Below, piece after piece: positions 17,410-26,900 of a stretch of DNA of 64,000 nucleotides (position 1 is its first letter; each line of letters opens with the position of its first letter). The stretch lies in contig NZ_QLTT01000003.1 in assembly GCF_003269295.1 (NCBI RefSeq), forward strand, positions 186,001-250,000, in the 5' to 3' direction. The notes beneath the pieces were generated by a model. The model was given only the letters and a program-made list of their open reading frames with translations. It did no database searches and had not been told where the DNA came from. The translations under genes were made by a program, and so were the position numbers. Origin of the DNA: Lentzea atacamensis. GTDB lineage: Bacteria > Actinomycetota > Actinomycetes > Mycobacteriales > Pseudonocardiaceae.

Positions 17410-17802
17410 ATGTTCGGCCGCTTTTTTGCGATCGTTGCAGTGCTCGCGTCACTTTTCACCTTCGCCGGCACCGCGCAGGCCGCCCCCACCGCAGACCGGG
17501 GCACCGCGCTGTTGCTGACGGTGCAGTACTCAGAGGTCGAGGGTAACGCCTTCAAGGCAACCCTCCTGACCTGCGAACAAGGCGATCGGCACCCTCTCGG
17601 TGCCCGAGCTTGCGCCACCCTGTCGGCCGTCGGCGCCGACCTGCAGGCCATGGGGCCTGACGGCCGTGCCTGCACGTTCATCTACGCGCCGGTCGAGGTG
17701 ACCATGTTCGGCTTCTGGCGAGGTGAGCCCGTCTCGCAGGTTCAGACCTATCCGAACTCGTGCGTCATGCAGGCGCACACCGGTGCCGTGTTCGATTTCT
17801 AA
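17410..17802 (+). CDS. Subtilisin inhibitor-like (SSI) secreted protease inhibitor
   Basis: A 130-residue secreted protein of the Streptomyces subtilisin inhibitor family. A signal peptide ends after TAQA (about residue 24). Four cysteines at 55, 68, 88 and 118 match the two SSI disulfides; the 30-residue spacing of the second pair is identical to SSI. The reactive-site loop aligns CTFIYAPV with SSI CPMVYDPV, making Phe90 the P1 residue and Ile91 P1'. That predicts inhibition of subtilisin/chymotrypsin-like proteases rather than trypsin. The C-terminal NSCVMQAHTGAVFDF is typical. AGGAGG lies 8 bases before the ATG. It is divergent from the VanY-like gene. Confidence 0.9.
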   Translation: MFGRFFAIVAVLASLFTFAGTAQAAPTADRGTALLLTVQYSEVEGNAFKATLLTCEQGDRHPLGARACATLSAVGADLQAMGPDGRACTFIYAPVEVTMFGFWRGEPVSQVQTYPNSCVMQAHTGAVFDF

Positions 17803-17824
17803 ACATCGGGCACGCATCGGAAAT

Positions 17825-17868
17825 AATGTGCAGCGGGGCGCGGCAGGGGCGCTCCGCTGCACATTTTT
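17825..17868 (+). terminator. Rho-independent terminator after the SSI gene
   Basis: Arms AATGTGCAGCGGGGCG and CGCTCCGCTGCACATT pair over 16 bases with one G-T wobble, followed directly by TTTTT. It lies 22 bases after the stop codon. This is the best intrinsic terminator in the window. Confidence 0.9.
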
Positions 17869-17931
17869 CGCACCCGAAACCATTGATGAGCCGAATGGCG
17901 GAACGCCTGCGCGACGTGCGAAGGTGTGATC

Positions 17932-19029
17932 ATGGCCGCCATCTCACGCTTCCCGCTGCTGTCCTGGACGACCATCACCCCCGTGCTCGGCGTGCTGCTG
18001 CTCGCGCTGGCTTGGGGGCGTGACCTCGCACCGGTGCTCGTCGCGCTGGTCGCCGTCGTGCTCGCCGCGACGGTGCTCGCCGCCGTGCACCACGCCGAGG
18101 TCGTCGCACTGCGGGTGGGGGAACCGTTCGGATCGCTGGTCCTCGCGGTCGCGGTCACGATCATCGAGGTGGCCCTGATCGTCACGCTGATGGTGTCCGG
18201 CGGGCCCGAGGCGTCGTCGCTCGCGCGCGACACCGTGTTCGCCGCCGTCATGATCACCACGAACGGCATCGTCGGCATCGCTTTACTGCTCGGCGCCCTC
18301 AAGCACGGCACCACGCTCTTCAACGCAGAAGGCAGCGGCGGCGCGCTCGCCACGGTGATCACGCTCGCCACCCTCACGCTGGTGCTGCCGACGTTCACCA
18401 CGAGCACGCCCGGCCCCGAGTTCTCCGGCCCGCAGCTCGCGTTCGCCGCCCTCGCCTCCCTGGCCCTGTACGCGCTGTTCGTCTTCACCCAGACCGTCCG
18501 GCACCGCGACTTCTTCCTGCCCGTCACCGAGGACGGCGTGATCGAGACCGAGGAGCACGCCGAGGCGCCGTCCGGGAAGGCCGCGCTGGCGTCGCTCGGC
18601 CTGCTGCTCGTCGCACTGGTCGCGGTGGTCGGCCTCGCCAAGATCGAGTCGCCCGCGATCGAGGCCGGCGTGCGAGCCGCCGGCTTCCCGCAGTCGTTCG
18701 TCGGTGTCGTCATCGCACTGCTGGTGCTGCTGCCCGAGACGATCGCCGCCGCACGGGCCGCGTTGCGCGACCGCATCCAGACGAGCCTCAACCTCGGCTA
18801 CGGTTCGGCGATCGCGAGCATCGGCCTCACGATCCCGACGATCGCCCTCGCCACGGTGTGGCTGGACGGGCCGTTGCTGCTCGGCCTCGGTCCGATGCAG
18901 ATGGTTCTGCTGCTGCTCACCGTTCTGGTCAGCGTGCTGACCGTCGTGCCGGGCCGCGCGACGCGGCTGCAGGGTGGCGTGCACCTGGTGCTGCTGGCGG
19001 CGTTCCTGTTCCTGGCTGTGAACCCGTGA
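17932..19029 (+). CDS. chaA: ChaA-type Ca2+(Na+)/H+ antiporter
   Basis: A 365-residue membrane protein of the CaCA superfamily with about 11 membrane segments. Both conserved alpha repeats are present: GEPFGSLVLAVAVTIIEVAL near residue 65 and LLPETIAAAR followed by LGYGSAIASIGLTIP in the second half. The acidic residues there bind the cation. The family exports Ca2+ or Na+ in exchange for protons. ATG at 17932 is preferred to GTG at 17926 because GAAGG sits 8 bases before it. Monocistronic and convergent with the DtxR-like gene 11 bases away. Confidence 0.88.
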   Translation: MAAISRFPLLSWTTITPVLGVLLLALAWGRDLAPVLVALVAVVLAATVLAAVHHAEVVALRVGEPFGSLVLAVAVTIIEVALIVTLMVSGGPEASSLARDTVFAAVMITTNGIVGIALLLGALKHGTTLFNAEGSGGALATVITLATLTLVLPTFTTSTPGPEFSGPQLAFAALASLALYALFVFTQTVRHRDFFLPVTEDGVIETEEHAEAPSGKAALASLGLLLVALVAVVGLAKIESPAIEAGVRAAGFPQSFVGVVIALLVLLPETIAAARAALRDRIQTSLNLGYGSAIASIGLTIPTIALATVWLDGPLLLGLGPMQMVLLLLTVLVSVLTVVPGRATRLQGGVHLVLLAAFLFLAVNP

Positions 19030-19040
19030 GCGGGGCCGAC

Positions 19041-19763
19041 TCAGTGGTTCCGCACGAGCGCGGCGGCGAGCGCGGCCGCATCGCTCTCCTGGCCGGCGCG
19101 CAGCTCGACGTCGTGCTCGCCTCGGCGAACCTGAACCACTTGGTGCGGATTCTCCGACACCCAGCTCTTGAGGACTCTCATCACGACTTCGACGCCTGAG
19201 GGGGAAAGGTCGATGACGCGGAGCCCGGCGTCTCCCAGAGGCACCATGCGCCAGTAGCCTTCTGCCTCGCTCCTGAACTCCGTGGTCATCTGGTTGGTCA
19301 GCTCAAAAACAAGACCATTCAGCTCGTCGCCGCCGGTCAGGGCCGGCAACGTGATTTCCAGATCTGGAAGAGGCTTCGGGATGACCACCCTGGCACGCTG
19401 CCCGACCGCAGTGAGCTGCAGGCCCGCCGCAGGGTCGTCGACGACGAGCCCGTCGCGCTGCAGTTGGACGATCAGGGTGTTCGCGGCAGGAACGGTGTCG
19501 CCTACACGCTCTGCCACGTTGGTCCGGGTCGGTACAACGCCTGTGTCGGCCAGTTTTGTGATCGCCTCCAAATAGCGACCGATGGCCGACGCGTCCCTGT
19601 CGCCAGATCCCGGGACCGTCGCCGATGCGGTCTTGGCCACGGCCTTGCCGGCGGGTGACGTCGTAGCGATCCGGCGCACCCATTCCGGTGTTGCCCGACC
19701 GAGTTTCTCGTCCAGCACCATGCGCAGCTGAGCGGCGGCGACGTGCTCCTCCGTGATGTCCAT
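19041..19763 (-). CDS. DtxR/IdeR-like winged-helix protein with extra C-terminal domain
   Basis: A 240-residue protein. About residues 75-150 resemble the DtxR winged helix: IGRYLEAITKLADTG, then NVAERVGDTVPAANT and QLQRDGLVVDD ending with LTAVGQRA. Metal-ligand residues of the usual dimerisation domain are not obvious. The N-terminal 70 residues and the C-terminal 90 residues (ending in a beta-rich VVQVRRGEHDVELRAG stretch) are not part of DtxR. It may sense something other than iron or manganese. The ATG overlaps by one base the stop of the upstream membrane protein, so the two form an operon. Confidence 0.6.
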   Translation of the reverse strand: MDITEEHVAAAQLRMVLDEKLGRATPEWVRRIATTSPAGKAVAKTASATVPGSGDRDASAIGRYLEAITKLADTGVVPTRTNVAERVGDTVPAANTLIVQLQRDGLVVDDPAAGLQLTAVGQRARVVIPKPLPDLEITLPALTGGDELNGLVFELTNQMTTEFRSEAEGYWRMVPLGDAGLRVIDLSPSGVEVVMRVLKSWVSENPHQVVQVRRGEHDVELRAGQESDAAALAAALVRNH

Positions 19764-20101
19764 CAGCTTTGCTCCGGCTCGGCAAGGGCTTCGAGCAGCT
19801 CGTCCAGCACGCGGCCCTGGAACACGTCGAGCAACAGGCACTCGTCGCGTGCCGCGAGCTCCGACTGCGCCAGCTTCGCCAGCAGCTTCAGGCCTGCCAC
19901 TCGTTTCACCGGCGCCGGGTCAAGGGCCAGCTCCGACGCCCACACGAACCGGCGCCACCACTCCTCCCTGCGGGCCGCGAGCTCACGCTGCGTCGTCGCT
20001 CGATCGTTGCCCCGCGTCGAAACCCGCACACCGACCAGGGCGGCGGTGGCAGTCAGCACGCCGACGAGCAGGGACAAACCTGCCTGCAGCCACGGATTCA
20101 C
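19763..20101 (-). CDS. Single-span membrane protein coupled to the DtxR-like gene
   Basis: About 112 residues: one N-terminal membrane helix (LQAGLSLLVGVLTATAALVGV) and a charged cytoplasmic helical part rich in Arg, Glu and Leu ending PEQS. No known family recognised. GTG at 20101 is preferred because GGCAGG lies 6 bases upstream; GTG at 20107 is possible, and the frame stays open to 20218 without coding character. Its TGA shares one base with the ATG of the DtxR-like gene, suggesting that the two act together, perhaps as a membrane anchor or sensor. Confidence 0.6.
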   Translation of the reverse strand: MNPWLQAGLSLLVGVLTATAALVGVRVSTRGNDRATTQRELAARREEWWRRFVWASELALDPAPVKRVAGLKLLAKLAQSELAARDECLLLDVFQGRVLDELLEALAEPEQS

Positions 20102-20276
20102 GCTCACCCTGCCGCTGTAGGGACGTTGGCGTGAATCGTAGCGTGGCTGCGCTATCCGGGTGTTCGCCTTCCCCCAAGGCCTGGTGTGAATCCATAAAGC
20201 CGAAAGTGCTATTGCCACGTTACGACGTTCGGCCCTACATTGCGGTAACGCCGGTTACCACAAAGGGGTCCCACCG

Positions 20277-21407
20277 ATGCAGCTCCGCACCCTGCTCACC
20301 GCCGTTCTCCTCTTATCAGCCCTGGTCACACCCGCTGCCGCCGCCGCTCCCGGCGAGCTGGTCAGCAGCAGGGAGGTGGCATGGCATCCGGAGCCCCTGC
20401 GGTTGCTGCCCGCTCCTGTGAAGGCCTACGAAATCCGCTACCGCTCGACGTCCGCGACGGGCACGGGCAACGTCGTGTCCGGCATGGTCCTCGTGTCGCC
20501 GCTGCCGTGGACCAACGGCCCGCGCCCGATCGTGGCGTACGCGATGGGCACGCAGGGCATGGCCGACCGTTGCGCGCCGTCGCAGCAACTGCAGAACGGC
20601 ACCGAGGTCGAGATCGCGTTCCTCGCCCAGGCCATGTTCAACGGCTGGGCGGTTGCGGTCACCGACTACGAAGGCCTTGGCACGCCGGGGGATCACACCT
20701 ACGCCGTGGCCCGCTCGGAAGGTCGCGCACTGCTGGACGTCGCACGCGCGGCGAGCAACATCCCTGGTCTGTCCGTGAACGCCCCCATCGGCGTTTTCGG
20801 TTACTCACAAGGTGGTCAGGCCGCGTCGGCCGCCGCCGAGCAGTGGAAGTCCTACGCGCCCGCGCTGAACGTCGTCGGTGTCGCGGCCGGCGGGGTGCCG
20901 GCCGACCTGAACGCGGTCGCGAAGTTCAACGACGGCAACGCCGGTTCCGGACTTGTGTTCGCGGCAGCCGCCGGGTACGCCGCGGCCTATCCCGAACTGC
21001 CGCTGGCCGAGGTCCTGAACGCCCGTGGCCGGCAGGTCATCGACCAGATCCGCAACTCGTGCGTCGCCGAAATCGCTTTGGTGGCACCGTTCACGCGGCT
21101 GAACGCGCTGACCACGCGGCCGGACGTCATCCTGGATCCGTTGTGGCAGAAGAGGTTGACGGAGAACGCGCTCGGTTCGGTCAAGCCCGCCGCGCCCGTG
21201 TACCTCTACCACGGGACGATCGACGAGCTCATCCCGTTCAGCGTCGGGCAGAAACTGCGATCGCAATGGTGTTCACAAGGTGCTGACGTGCAATGGACCG
21301 CACTGCCGCTGCTCGGGCACATCGCCGCGGTCAGCGCGTGGGGCTCCAACGCCCTGAACTGGCTCGGCGACCGCTTCGCCGGCAAGGTCACGCACCCCAA
21401 CTGCTGA
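20277..21407 (+). CDS. Secreted lipase (LIP family, PF03583-like)
   Basis: A 376-residue secreted alpha/beta hydrolase. A signal peptide ends near residue 23 (TPAAAAA). The catalytic triad is Ser177 in GYSQGG, Asp316 in HGTIDELIP and His348 in LLGHIA. DYEGLGTPG and YAMGTQG are typical of the secretory lipase family of actinobacteria and Candida. It would cleave extracellular triacylglycerols or esters. Cysteines at the oxyanion-side loop and the C-terminus (final residue Cys) may be disulfide-bonded. Its 3' end overlaps the convergent membrane protein gene by 20 bases. Confidence 0.88.
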   Translation: MQLRTLLTAVLLLSALVTPAAAAAPGELVSSREVAWHPEPLRLLPAPVKAYEIRYRSTSATGTGNVVSGMVLVSPLPWTNGPRPIVAYAMGTQGMADRCAPSQQLQNGTEVEIAFLAQAMFNGWAVAVTDYEGLGTPGDHTYAVARSEGRALLDVARAASNIPGLSVNAPIGVFGYSQGGQAASAAAEQWKSYAPALNVVGVAAGGVPADLNAVAKFNDGNAGSGLVFAAAAGYAAAYPELPLAEVLNARGRQVIDQIRNSCVAEIALVAPFTRLNALTTRPDVILDPLWQKRLTENALGSVKPAAPVYLYHGTIDELIPFSVGQKLRSQWCSQGADVQWTALPLLGHIAAVSAWGSNALNWLGDRFAGKVTHPNC

Positions 21408-21789
21408 TCACGGCGGCGGCGAGAGCCGGGAACCAGGCCACTGGCGCGAGCATGGCGTGCGCCATCGTCAGTGGCCTCTTCGCCGTGTACTTCACCGCCT
21501 GGAGGTAGGCGTTGCCGGTCGCGCCGGGATGACGCTTCCGCCAGCCCTTCACCATCAGCTTGTCCCCGAAGGTGTTGTGCAGGGTGAGCACGGCGAACCC
21601 GGTCCACGCCAGCACGGGCGAACCCGCGGCCATGAAGGCGATCCAGATGCCGAGCCCGACGAACGCCGTGACGAGGTGGTAGTAGGCGAGGGCCGGTATC
21701 CGTCTTCGCGCTCTGAGCAGCCGCGCCAGCAGCACCAGCCCGACCACGATGTTGAGGATCCACCCCACCAGGGCGATTGTCGCTGTCAT
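21388..21789 (-). CDS. Four-helix integral membrane protein
   Basis: A 133-residue hydrophobic protein with about four membrane helices, starting TIALVGWILNIVVGLVLL and including a HNTFGDKLMVKGWRKRHPGA loop. Family not recognised. It is divergent from a TetR gene, with a perfect 14-bp palindrome between the two starts, so it is probably the repressor's target. Possible role in efflux or membrane stress is only a guess from that context. Confidence 0.7.
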   Translation of the reverse strand: MTATIALVGWILNIVVGLVLLARLLRARRRIPALAYYHLVTAFVGLGIWIAFMAAGSPVLAWTGFAVLTLHNTFGDKLMVKGWRKRHPGATGNAYLQAVKYTAKRPLTMAHAMLAPVAWFPALAAAVISSWGA

Positions 21790-21800
21790 GACCCGACGGT

Positions 21801-21837
21801 ACTACGATCGTAGTGTCAAGTCACTACGTCTATAGTG
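21801..21837. promoter_or_regulatory. Operator region between membrane protein and TetR genes
   Basis: ACTACGATCGTAGT at 21801-21814 is a perfect 14-bp palindrome. CACTA at 21822 and TAGTG at 21833-21837 form a second, shorter inverted repeat that overlaps a TATAGT -10 box at 21831-21836. The GTG of the TetR gene follows 7 bases after that box, so its mRNA is probably leaderless. TTGACA on the minus strand (21814-21819) may serve the other gene. Confidence 0.6.
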
Positions 21838-21842
21838 AAGTT

Positions 21843-22406
21843 GTGACCTCGAACAGGGACCGTGCTCTCGCCGCGGCGATCGAACTGCTCGGCACCGAAG
21901 GGCTGCGCGGGTTGACGCACGCGCGGGTGGACGACAAGGCCGGGCTGCCGAAGGGATCGACGTCGAACTACTTCCGCACCCGCGCCGCGCTGCTCGACGG
22001 CGTGGGGGACGCGATGCTGCGCCGGGAGGTCCCGGTGGTCGAGGCGGCGCTGAAACCGGAGTCGGCGGATGAACTGGTGGACGCGTTGTGCCGGCTGTAC
22101 GACTTCATGACCGGGCCCAACGAGGTCACGACCACCGCGCGCATGGTGCTGTGGATGGAGTCCGCGGCCAACGAACGAGTCCGGCAGGCGTTGCTGAGCG
22201 GCCGGGCCGTGATGGCGGCGATGCTCGTGCCCGCCCTCGCCCGCCTCGGCTCGCGTGATCCTGTCGCGGCGTCGGACACCGTCGGCGCGTGCTTCCAGGG
22301 GATGTTCCTGCAGCGCTTCGCGAGGAGTGAGGAGATAGATCCCCGCCCGCTGCTGGAGATCATCGTGCGTGGGGCTCTGGCGCCGGATACCTCCGCCGGA
22401 ACGTGA
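21843..22406 (+). CDS. TetR-family transcriptional regulator
   Basis: A 187-residue TetR regulator. The helix-turn-helix reads LTHARVDDKAGLPKGSTSNY followed by FRTRAALLDGV. GTG at 21843 was chosen because it directly follows a -10 box and gives the usual short N-terminus; an ATG at 21813 lies inside the operator palindrome. It probably represses itself and the divergent membrane protein gene. The end overlaps the convergent DUF3291 gene by 47 bases. Confidence 0.83.
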   Translation: MTSNRDRALAAAIELLGTEGLRGLTHARVDDKAGLPKGSTSNYFRTRAALLDGVGDAMLRREVPVVEAALKPESADELVDALCRLYDFMTGPNEVTTTARMVLWMESAANERVRQALLSGRAVMAAMLVPALARLGSRDPVAASDTVGACFQGMFLQRFARSEEIDPRPLLEIIVRGALAPDTSAGT

Positions 22407-22821
22407 ACCCGTCCGGCGTCGGGCCTTCCCGCCGCACGAGGTCGAGCTTCGCGAGCCCTTCTTCGGTCGTGGGCCGGTGCCCGGCGGGTACCCACCACAT
22501 CACGTCGAAGGCCGTGGCCGGGTCGAACCACTGCGCACTGCGCTTCACCGCCTCCAGGTGGATGCCACTGAACGTGAAGGCCCACAACGACTCGATCGAC
22601 TCCCACACGCTGAGGTTGAACGCCTCCAGCATCGGATTGCGCCCCAGCCTCAGCAGGTCGTTCGTCATCCGCTCCGACGCCGGCCGCCACACGAAACCGG
22701 GAGCCTGCTGGGCCAGGTCGTTGATCGAGTCGACTCTGCTCGCGAACCCGCGCATCCTCCAGTGGTCGAACGGCCAGCGCCCGGTCGTGATGTTGGCCTG
22801 TGCCAGGTGGAAGTCCCCCAT
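22360..22821 (-). CDS. DUF3291 family protein
   Basis: A 153-residue cytoplasmic protein that fits DUF3291: it opens with FHLAQANI, has a SINDLAQQAPGFVWRP segment and a conserved NLSVWESIESLWAFTF core. The fold is probably an ABM-like ferredoxin barrel and the function is unknown. It is divergent from the 2-hydroxyacid dehydrogenase gene with 25 bases between starts, too short for two full promoters unless leaderless or overlapping. Confidence 0.82.
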   Translation of the reverse strand: MGDFHLAQANITTGRWPFDHWRMRGFASRVDSINDLAQQAPGFVWRPASERMTNDLLRLGRNPMLEAFNLSVWESIESLWAFTFSGIHLEAVKRSAQWFDPATAFDVMWWVPAGHRPTTEEGLAKLDLVRREGPTPDGFTFRRRYPAPEPHAR

Positions 22822-22846
22822 GACCCCACTCTGACATGATCAGCCC

Positions 22847-23779
22847 ATGAGGTGTGTGGTGCTGGACGACTACCAGGGCGTCGCTCTCGCGAACGCCGAC
22901 TGGTCGGGCCTCGACGTGACGGTGCTGCGCGACCACCTCGACGACCCGGCGCAAGCCCTGGCCGACGCCGAGTGCGTCGTGATCATGCGTGAACGCACCC
23001 CGTTCCCCGCCGAGTTGTTCGCCAGGCTGCCGAAGCTCCGGCTGCTCGTCACCAGCGGCATGCGCAACGCCTCGATCGACCTGGCCGCCGCCCGCGAGCA
23101 CGGCGTCACGGTCTGCGGCACCGGCAGCGCGAAGACCCCGCCGACCGAGCTGACCTGGGCGCTCATCCTCGGCCTCGCCCGGCACATCGCCACCGAGAAC
23201 GCGGCCTTCCACGCCGGTGGCCCGTGGCAGAGCACCGTCGGCGTCGACCTCGCCGGTGCCACCCTCGGCCTGGTCGGCTTCGGCAACCTCGGCCGGGCCG
23301 TCGGCCGCATCGGCAAGGCGTTCGGCATGGACGTCGTCGCGTGGAGCCAGAACCTCGCCGCCGAGCGCACCGACGCCGAAGGTGTGCGCCTCGCGTCCTC
23401 CTTGCACGACCTGCTCGCGCAATCCGACTTCGCCTCGATCCACCTCGTGCTCGGCGACCGCAGCCGGGGCCTGGTCGACGCGGCCGCGCTCGCGGCGATG
23501 AAGCCGACGGCGTTCCTCGTCAACACCTCGCGCGCGGCCATCGTGGACAACGCGGCCCTGCTGGAGGTGTTGCGCGAGCGCCGGATCGCCGGCGCGGGCC
23601 TCGACGTCTTCGAGATCGAACCGCTGCCGCTGAACGACGAGCTCAGGACGTTGCCGAACGTGCTGGCGACGCCTCACCTGGGCTATGTCACGGCGGCCAA
23701 CTACCGGACGTACTTCGCGGAAGCCGTGGAGGACATCCACGCGTTCCTCCGTGGCACGCCCGTCCGTGAACTGTCGTAA
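22847..23779 (+). CDS. D-isomer-specific 2-hydroxyacid dehydrogenase
   Basis: A 310-residue NAD-dependent dehydrogenase of the phosphoglycerate dehydrogenase/glyoxylate reductase type. The Rossmann motif is GLVGFGNLGRAVG. Catalytic residues are Arg229 (NTSRAAIVD), Glu258 (FEIEP) and His277 (PHLGYVT). It lacks the ACT domain of SerA and its loop AKTPPTELTWALIL follows the family pattern, so substrate is an unassigned 2-hydroxy or 2-keto acid. No operon partner downstream; the next gene starts 191 bases later and nothing notable lies in that gap. Confidence 0.88.
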   Translation: MRCVVLDDYQGVALANADWSGLDVTVLRDHLDDPAQALADAECVVIMRERTPFPAELFARLPKLRLLVTSGMRNASIDLAAAREHGVTVCGTGSAKTPPTELTWALILGLARHIATENAAFHAGGPWQSTVGVDLAGATLGLVGFGNLGRAVGRIGKAFGMDVVAWSQNLAAERTDAEGVRLASSLHDLLAQSDFASIHLVLGDRSRGLVDAAALAAMKPTAFLVNTSRAAIVDNAALLEVLRERRIAGAGLDVFEIEPLPLNDELRTLPNVLATPHLGYVTAANYRTYFAEAVEDIHAFLRGTPVRELS

Positions 23780-23970
23780 CAGGACCCACTCCCAGTAGAG
23801 CGCCCGGCGACTGAACGGGTGAATGCCAGGCGGCCCGCTGTTCGAGCGGTAACGACGCCATCCGGACGGGCGACTTCTCGCTTGGCGGCACAGCTGTGCG
23901 CTGCGTCACTCCACATCGGATACCTGGCAACGAGGCGTCGGGGGCCTTACGCCGAGAGGGCGGGTAGGCC

Positions 23971-26900
23971 ATGCGGTCTTCGCGGAGCATCAGGCGGCGG
24001 ATGACGGCGGTACTGACCAGCGGCGCGCTCGCGCTGTGGGGGCTGGCGGCGGTGAGCCCACCGGCGGTCGCCCAGGCGCAGGACGTGCAGAAGATCCTCG
24101 CCGGGATCAGCTCGTTCGGTGACTTCTCCGAACAGCTCGCGAGCGTCGGCAAGCTGGGGGAGGCGCTGCCGCTGCTGGGCGTGAGCCCCGGCGCGGCGCT
24201 CGGCTTCGGCGATCTCGTGGCCAAGACGGTGCACGACCCGCTGAAGGACAAGGAGAACTTCCCCGACCTCGCTGGCACCTACCAGCTCGGCGGCAACCGG
24301 CCGGGCACGTTGAACGTGCAGACCAGCGACACCAACGGGATCAAACGCGTCGACGCGACGCTGCACGTCACGACGGTCGCGGACAAGCAGCCGATCAGCG
24401 TCGCAGACCCGTCGGTCAGCTTCACCACGTCTGGTGCTGTGGACGTGACGTTCACGCTCGACGCCAAGTTCCGCTTCGCCTACCAGGAGTCCACCGACTC
24501 CTTCTGGGTCGTGCGCGACGGCGACTCGCCGAAGTTCACCGTCGGCGCCAAGGGCGAGTTCGACCCGGACGCCAACCCCACCGCGGGCTTCGGCATCCTC
24601 GGCGTCGACCTGGACAAGGGCGCCAGCCACCTCACGGTCGAAGCGAACATCACCGCGTCCGCCGACGACCCCAACGGCGACGGCAAGCTCACCGAGATCA
24701 GCGAGCCGGGCGCTGCCGCCGGGCTCTTCCACATCGGACTCGGCGCTCCCGCCGGCAAGGTCGACGCGAGCCTCGAGTTCACCTCCCAGCCCCTCGCCGG
24801 TGCGAACGTCGGCGGGCTCACCGGCACGGTCGGCGTGCAGTGGCCGGACATCGCGAGCGGCACGCCGTCGATCACCGTCACCGGTCCCGACCTGGCCCAG
24901 CTCAACCGCTTCACCACGCTCAGCCCGCGTGACCTGCTCGAAGGCCTGAGCCACCTGGTCAACTCGATCGACGCGGTGCAGCGCGCCCAGTGGGGCTCGA
25001 CGGCCGACCCGGTCGGCAACGTGAACCTGCCGTTCATGCGCGGCACCGTCGCCGACGCGGTCAAGGCGGGCAGCGCGCTCGCGAAGTTCGTCGACGCCAA
25101 CGTGTTCAAGCCGGAGGAAGACCCGGCGAAGGCCGGGCTGCCGAAGTTCAGCTCGGTCCAGGAGCTCTTCACCAAGCTGAACGTCGCCCCGCTCTCCGTG
25201 ACCGGCGTGAACTACCGCGACGACGTCAAGAAGCTCGAGTTCACGCTCACCATGAAGGAGGACGCGCCAGCCGACGGCAAGCCGCTCGACGTCGTCGCCG
25301 AGCTGACCTCCGGCCAGGGCGACAACGTCAGCTACACCGACACGACCCTCAAGCACATCAACAAGTCCAAGCCGTGGATCGTCGACTCCTTCAAGGGGCG
25401 CATCGTGTCCGCCGGCACCTCGCAGGGTGTCGTGAAGAGCAACACCGCCGACGAGATCACGCTCGAAGAAGGCTGGCAGGGCGGAAAACCGGCCGACAAG
25501 TCGCCGTACAAGGTGAACGCGCCGGATCCGATGACCGGCCAGGTCACCTTCGGCGACACCTTCGCGAGCAAGGGCCTCAAGGGCGCCAACGCGTTGAACG
25601 CCACCGCGACGGTGAAGCCGTCGTACGAGGCCACGGCAACGCTCGTGCTCGACCTGCGCGACCCGATCAAGGGCGACGCGTGCAAGCCGCTCGACCCCGA
25701 CGCCGCGACCACCGGCTGCCCGTTCGCGGACAAGAACCCCGACGGCACCACGACCCTGGTCTCGACCCTGCCCCGCACGCCGGACCGGTTCCTGCTGCGC
25801 ACCGGCGGCCAGCTGCTGAAGGCCAGCGCTCGGGTCGACACCAAGGTGGACGTCAACGGCAGCGTGGGCTACCTCAAGGTGCACCTGTCCGGTGACCTGA
25901 GCATGTCCACGAAGGACGGTTCGACGGACATGCTGTCGATCAGCCTGAAGAAGCTCGGTGACAACGACGGCGACCTGCCGTTGTCGCAGATCTTCGCGAA
26001 GGTCGTGGACAACCCCGAGACGCCTGCGCTCGAACCGGAGAACCTGCTCACCGTCGCGGTCGGTGCCAAGGCCACGGCCACGGTGAAGCTCGACGTGCCG
26101 GGCATCCAGGACTTCTTCGGCGGACCGGTGGAGGTCGGCGTCACCATGCCGGACATCACCGACCCGGCGAACCTCCAGTTCACCGGCCTCGACGCGCTCG
26201 ACAAGGCCAAGGCGTTCGACTTCGACCCGGACAACCCGCGCGCGATGTTCGGTCAGATCATCAAGGCGCTGCAGGTCCTCAACAGCTCGCTGCAGGCCGT
26301 CGAGGGCGACGGCAAGGTCAAGAACGCGCTGACCACGCCGTTGCCGGTCGTCGGCAAGTCGCTGTCCGAGCTGCTCGGCAGCGCCGACACCGGATCGGGC
26401 AAGTACGGCAACACGACGCTGAACGGCAAGAGCGTCGGCTTCCTCCGCGACGACACGAGGACCGGCGACAAGGCGTTCGGCGCGGACCTGCAGGGCCGGG
26501 CCGTGCTGGTCGGCACCCAGGTCGCCGTCATCGTGGCCGCCGACCCGCAGAACAACCGCGTGCTGCTGGCAGAACCGTGGAGCCAGGTGCCCTCCGACGG
26601 CACGGCCTACGCGTTCCGCAGCCCGCTGGAGGACGCGGTCGACAGGCTGACCGCCGCTCCGCCGGACTACCTGCAGGACCTCGTCGCGCAGCTGGACGCC
26701 GCGCTGCCCGCGGACAGCGGCATCTCGTTCGCCCACCAGATCGTCGACTCCAAGCCGTCGATCGTGCTGAACATCGACGTGAAGCGGAAGGTCGCGACCT
26801 CACAGCCGGTCCGGTTCTCCTTCACCGACGACAAGGGCACCGCTCGCTCGCTCGTCGGCGCCGAGGGCGAGGCCACCGCGAACCTGGCGCTGACCGGCTC

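Noticed and set aside
17926-17931. GTG at 17926 as start of the ChaA-type antiporter
   Set aside because: The GAAGG site would be only 2 bases away; ATG at 17932 has normal spacing.
23947-26736. A 929-codon minus-strand open frame
   Set aside because: Antisense shadow of the RTX protein N-terminal half; no motif and no initiation signal.
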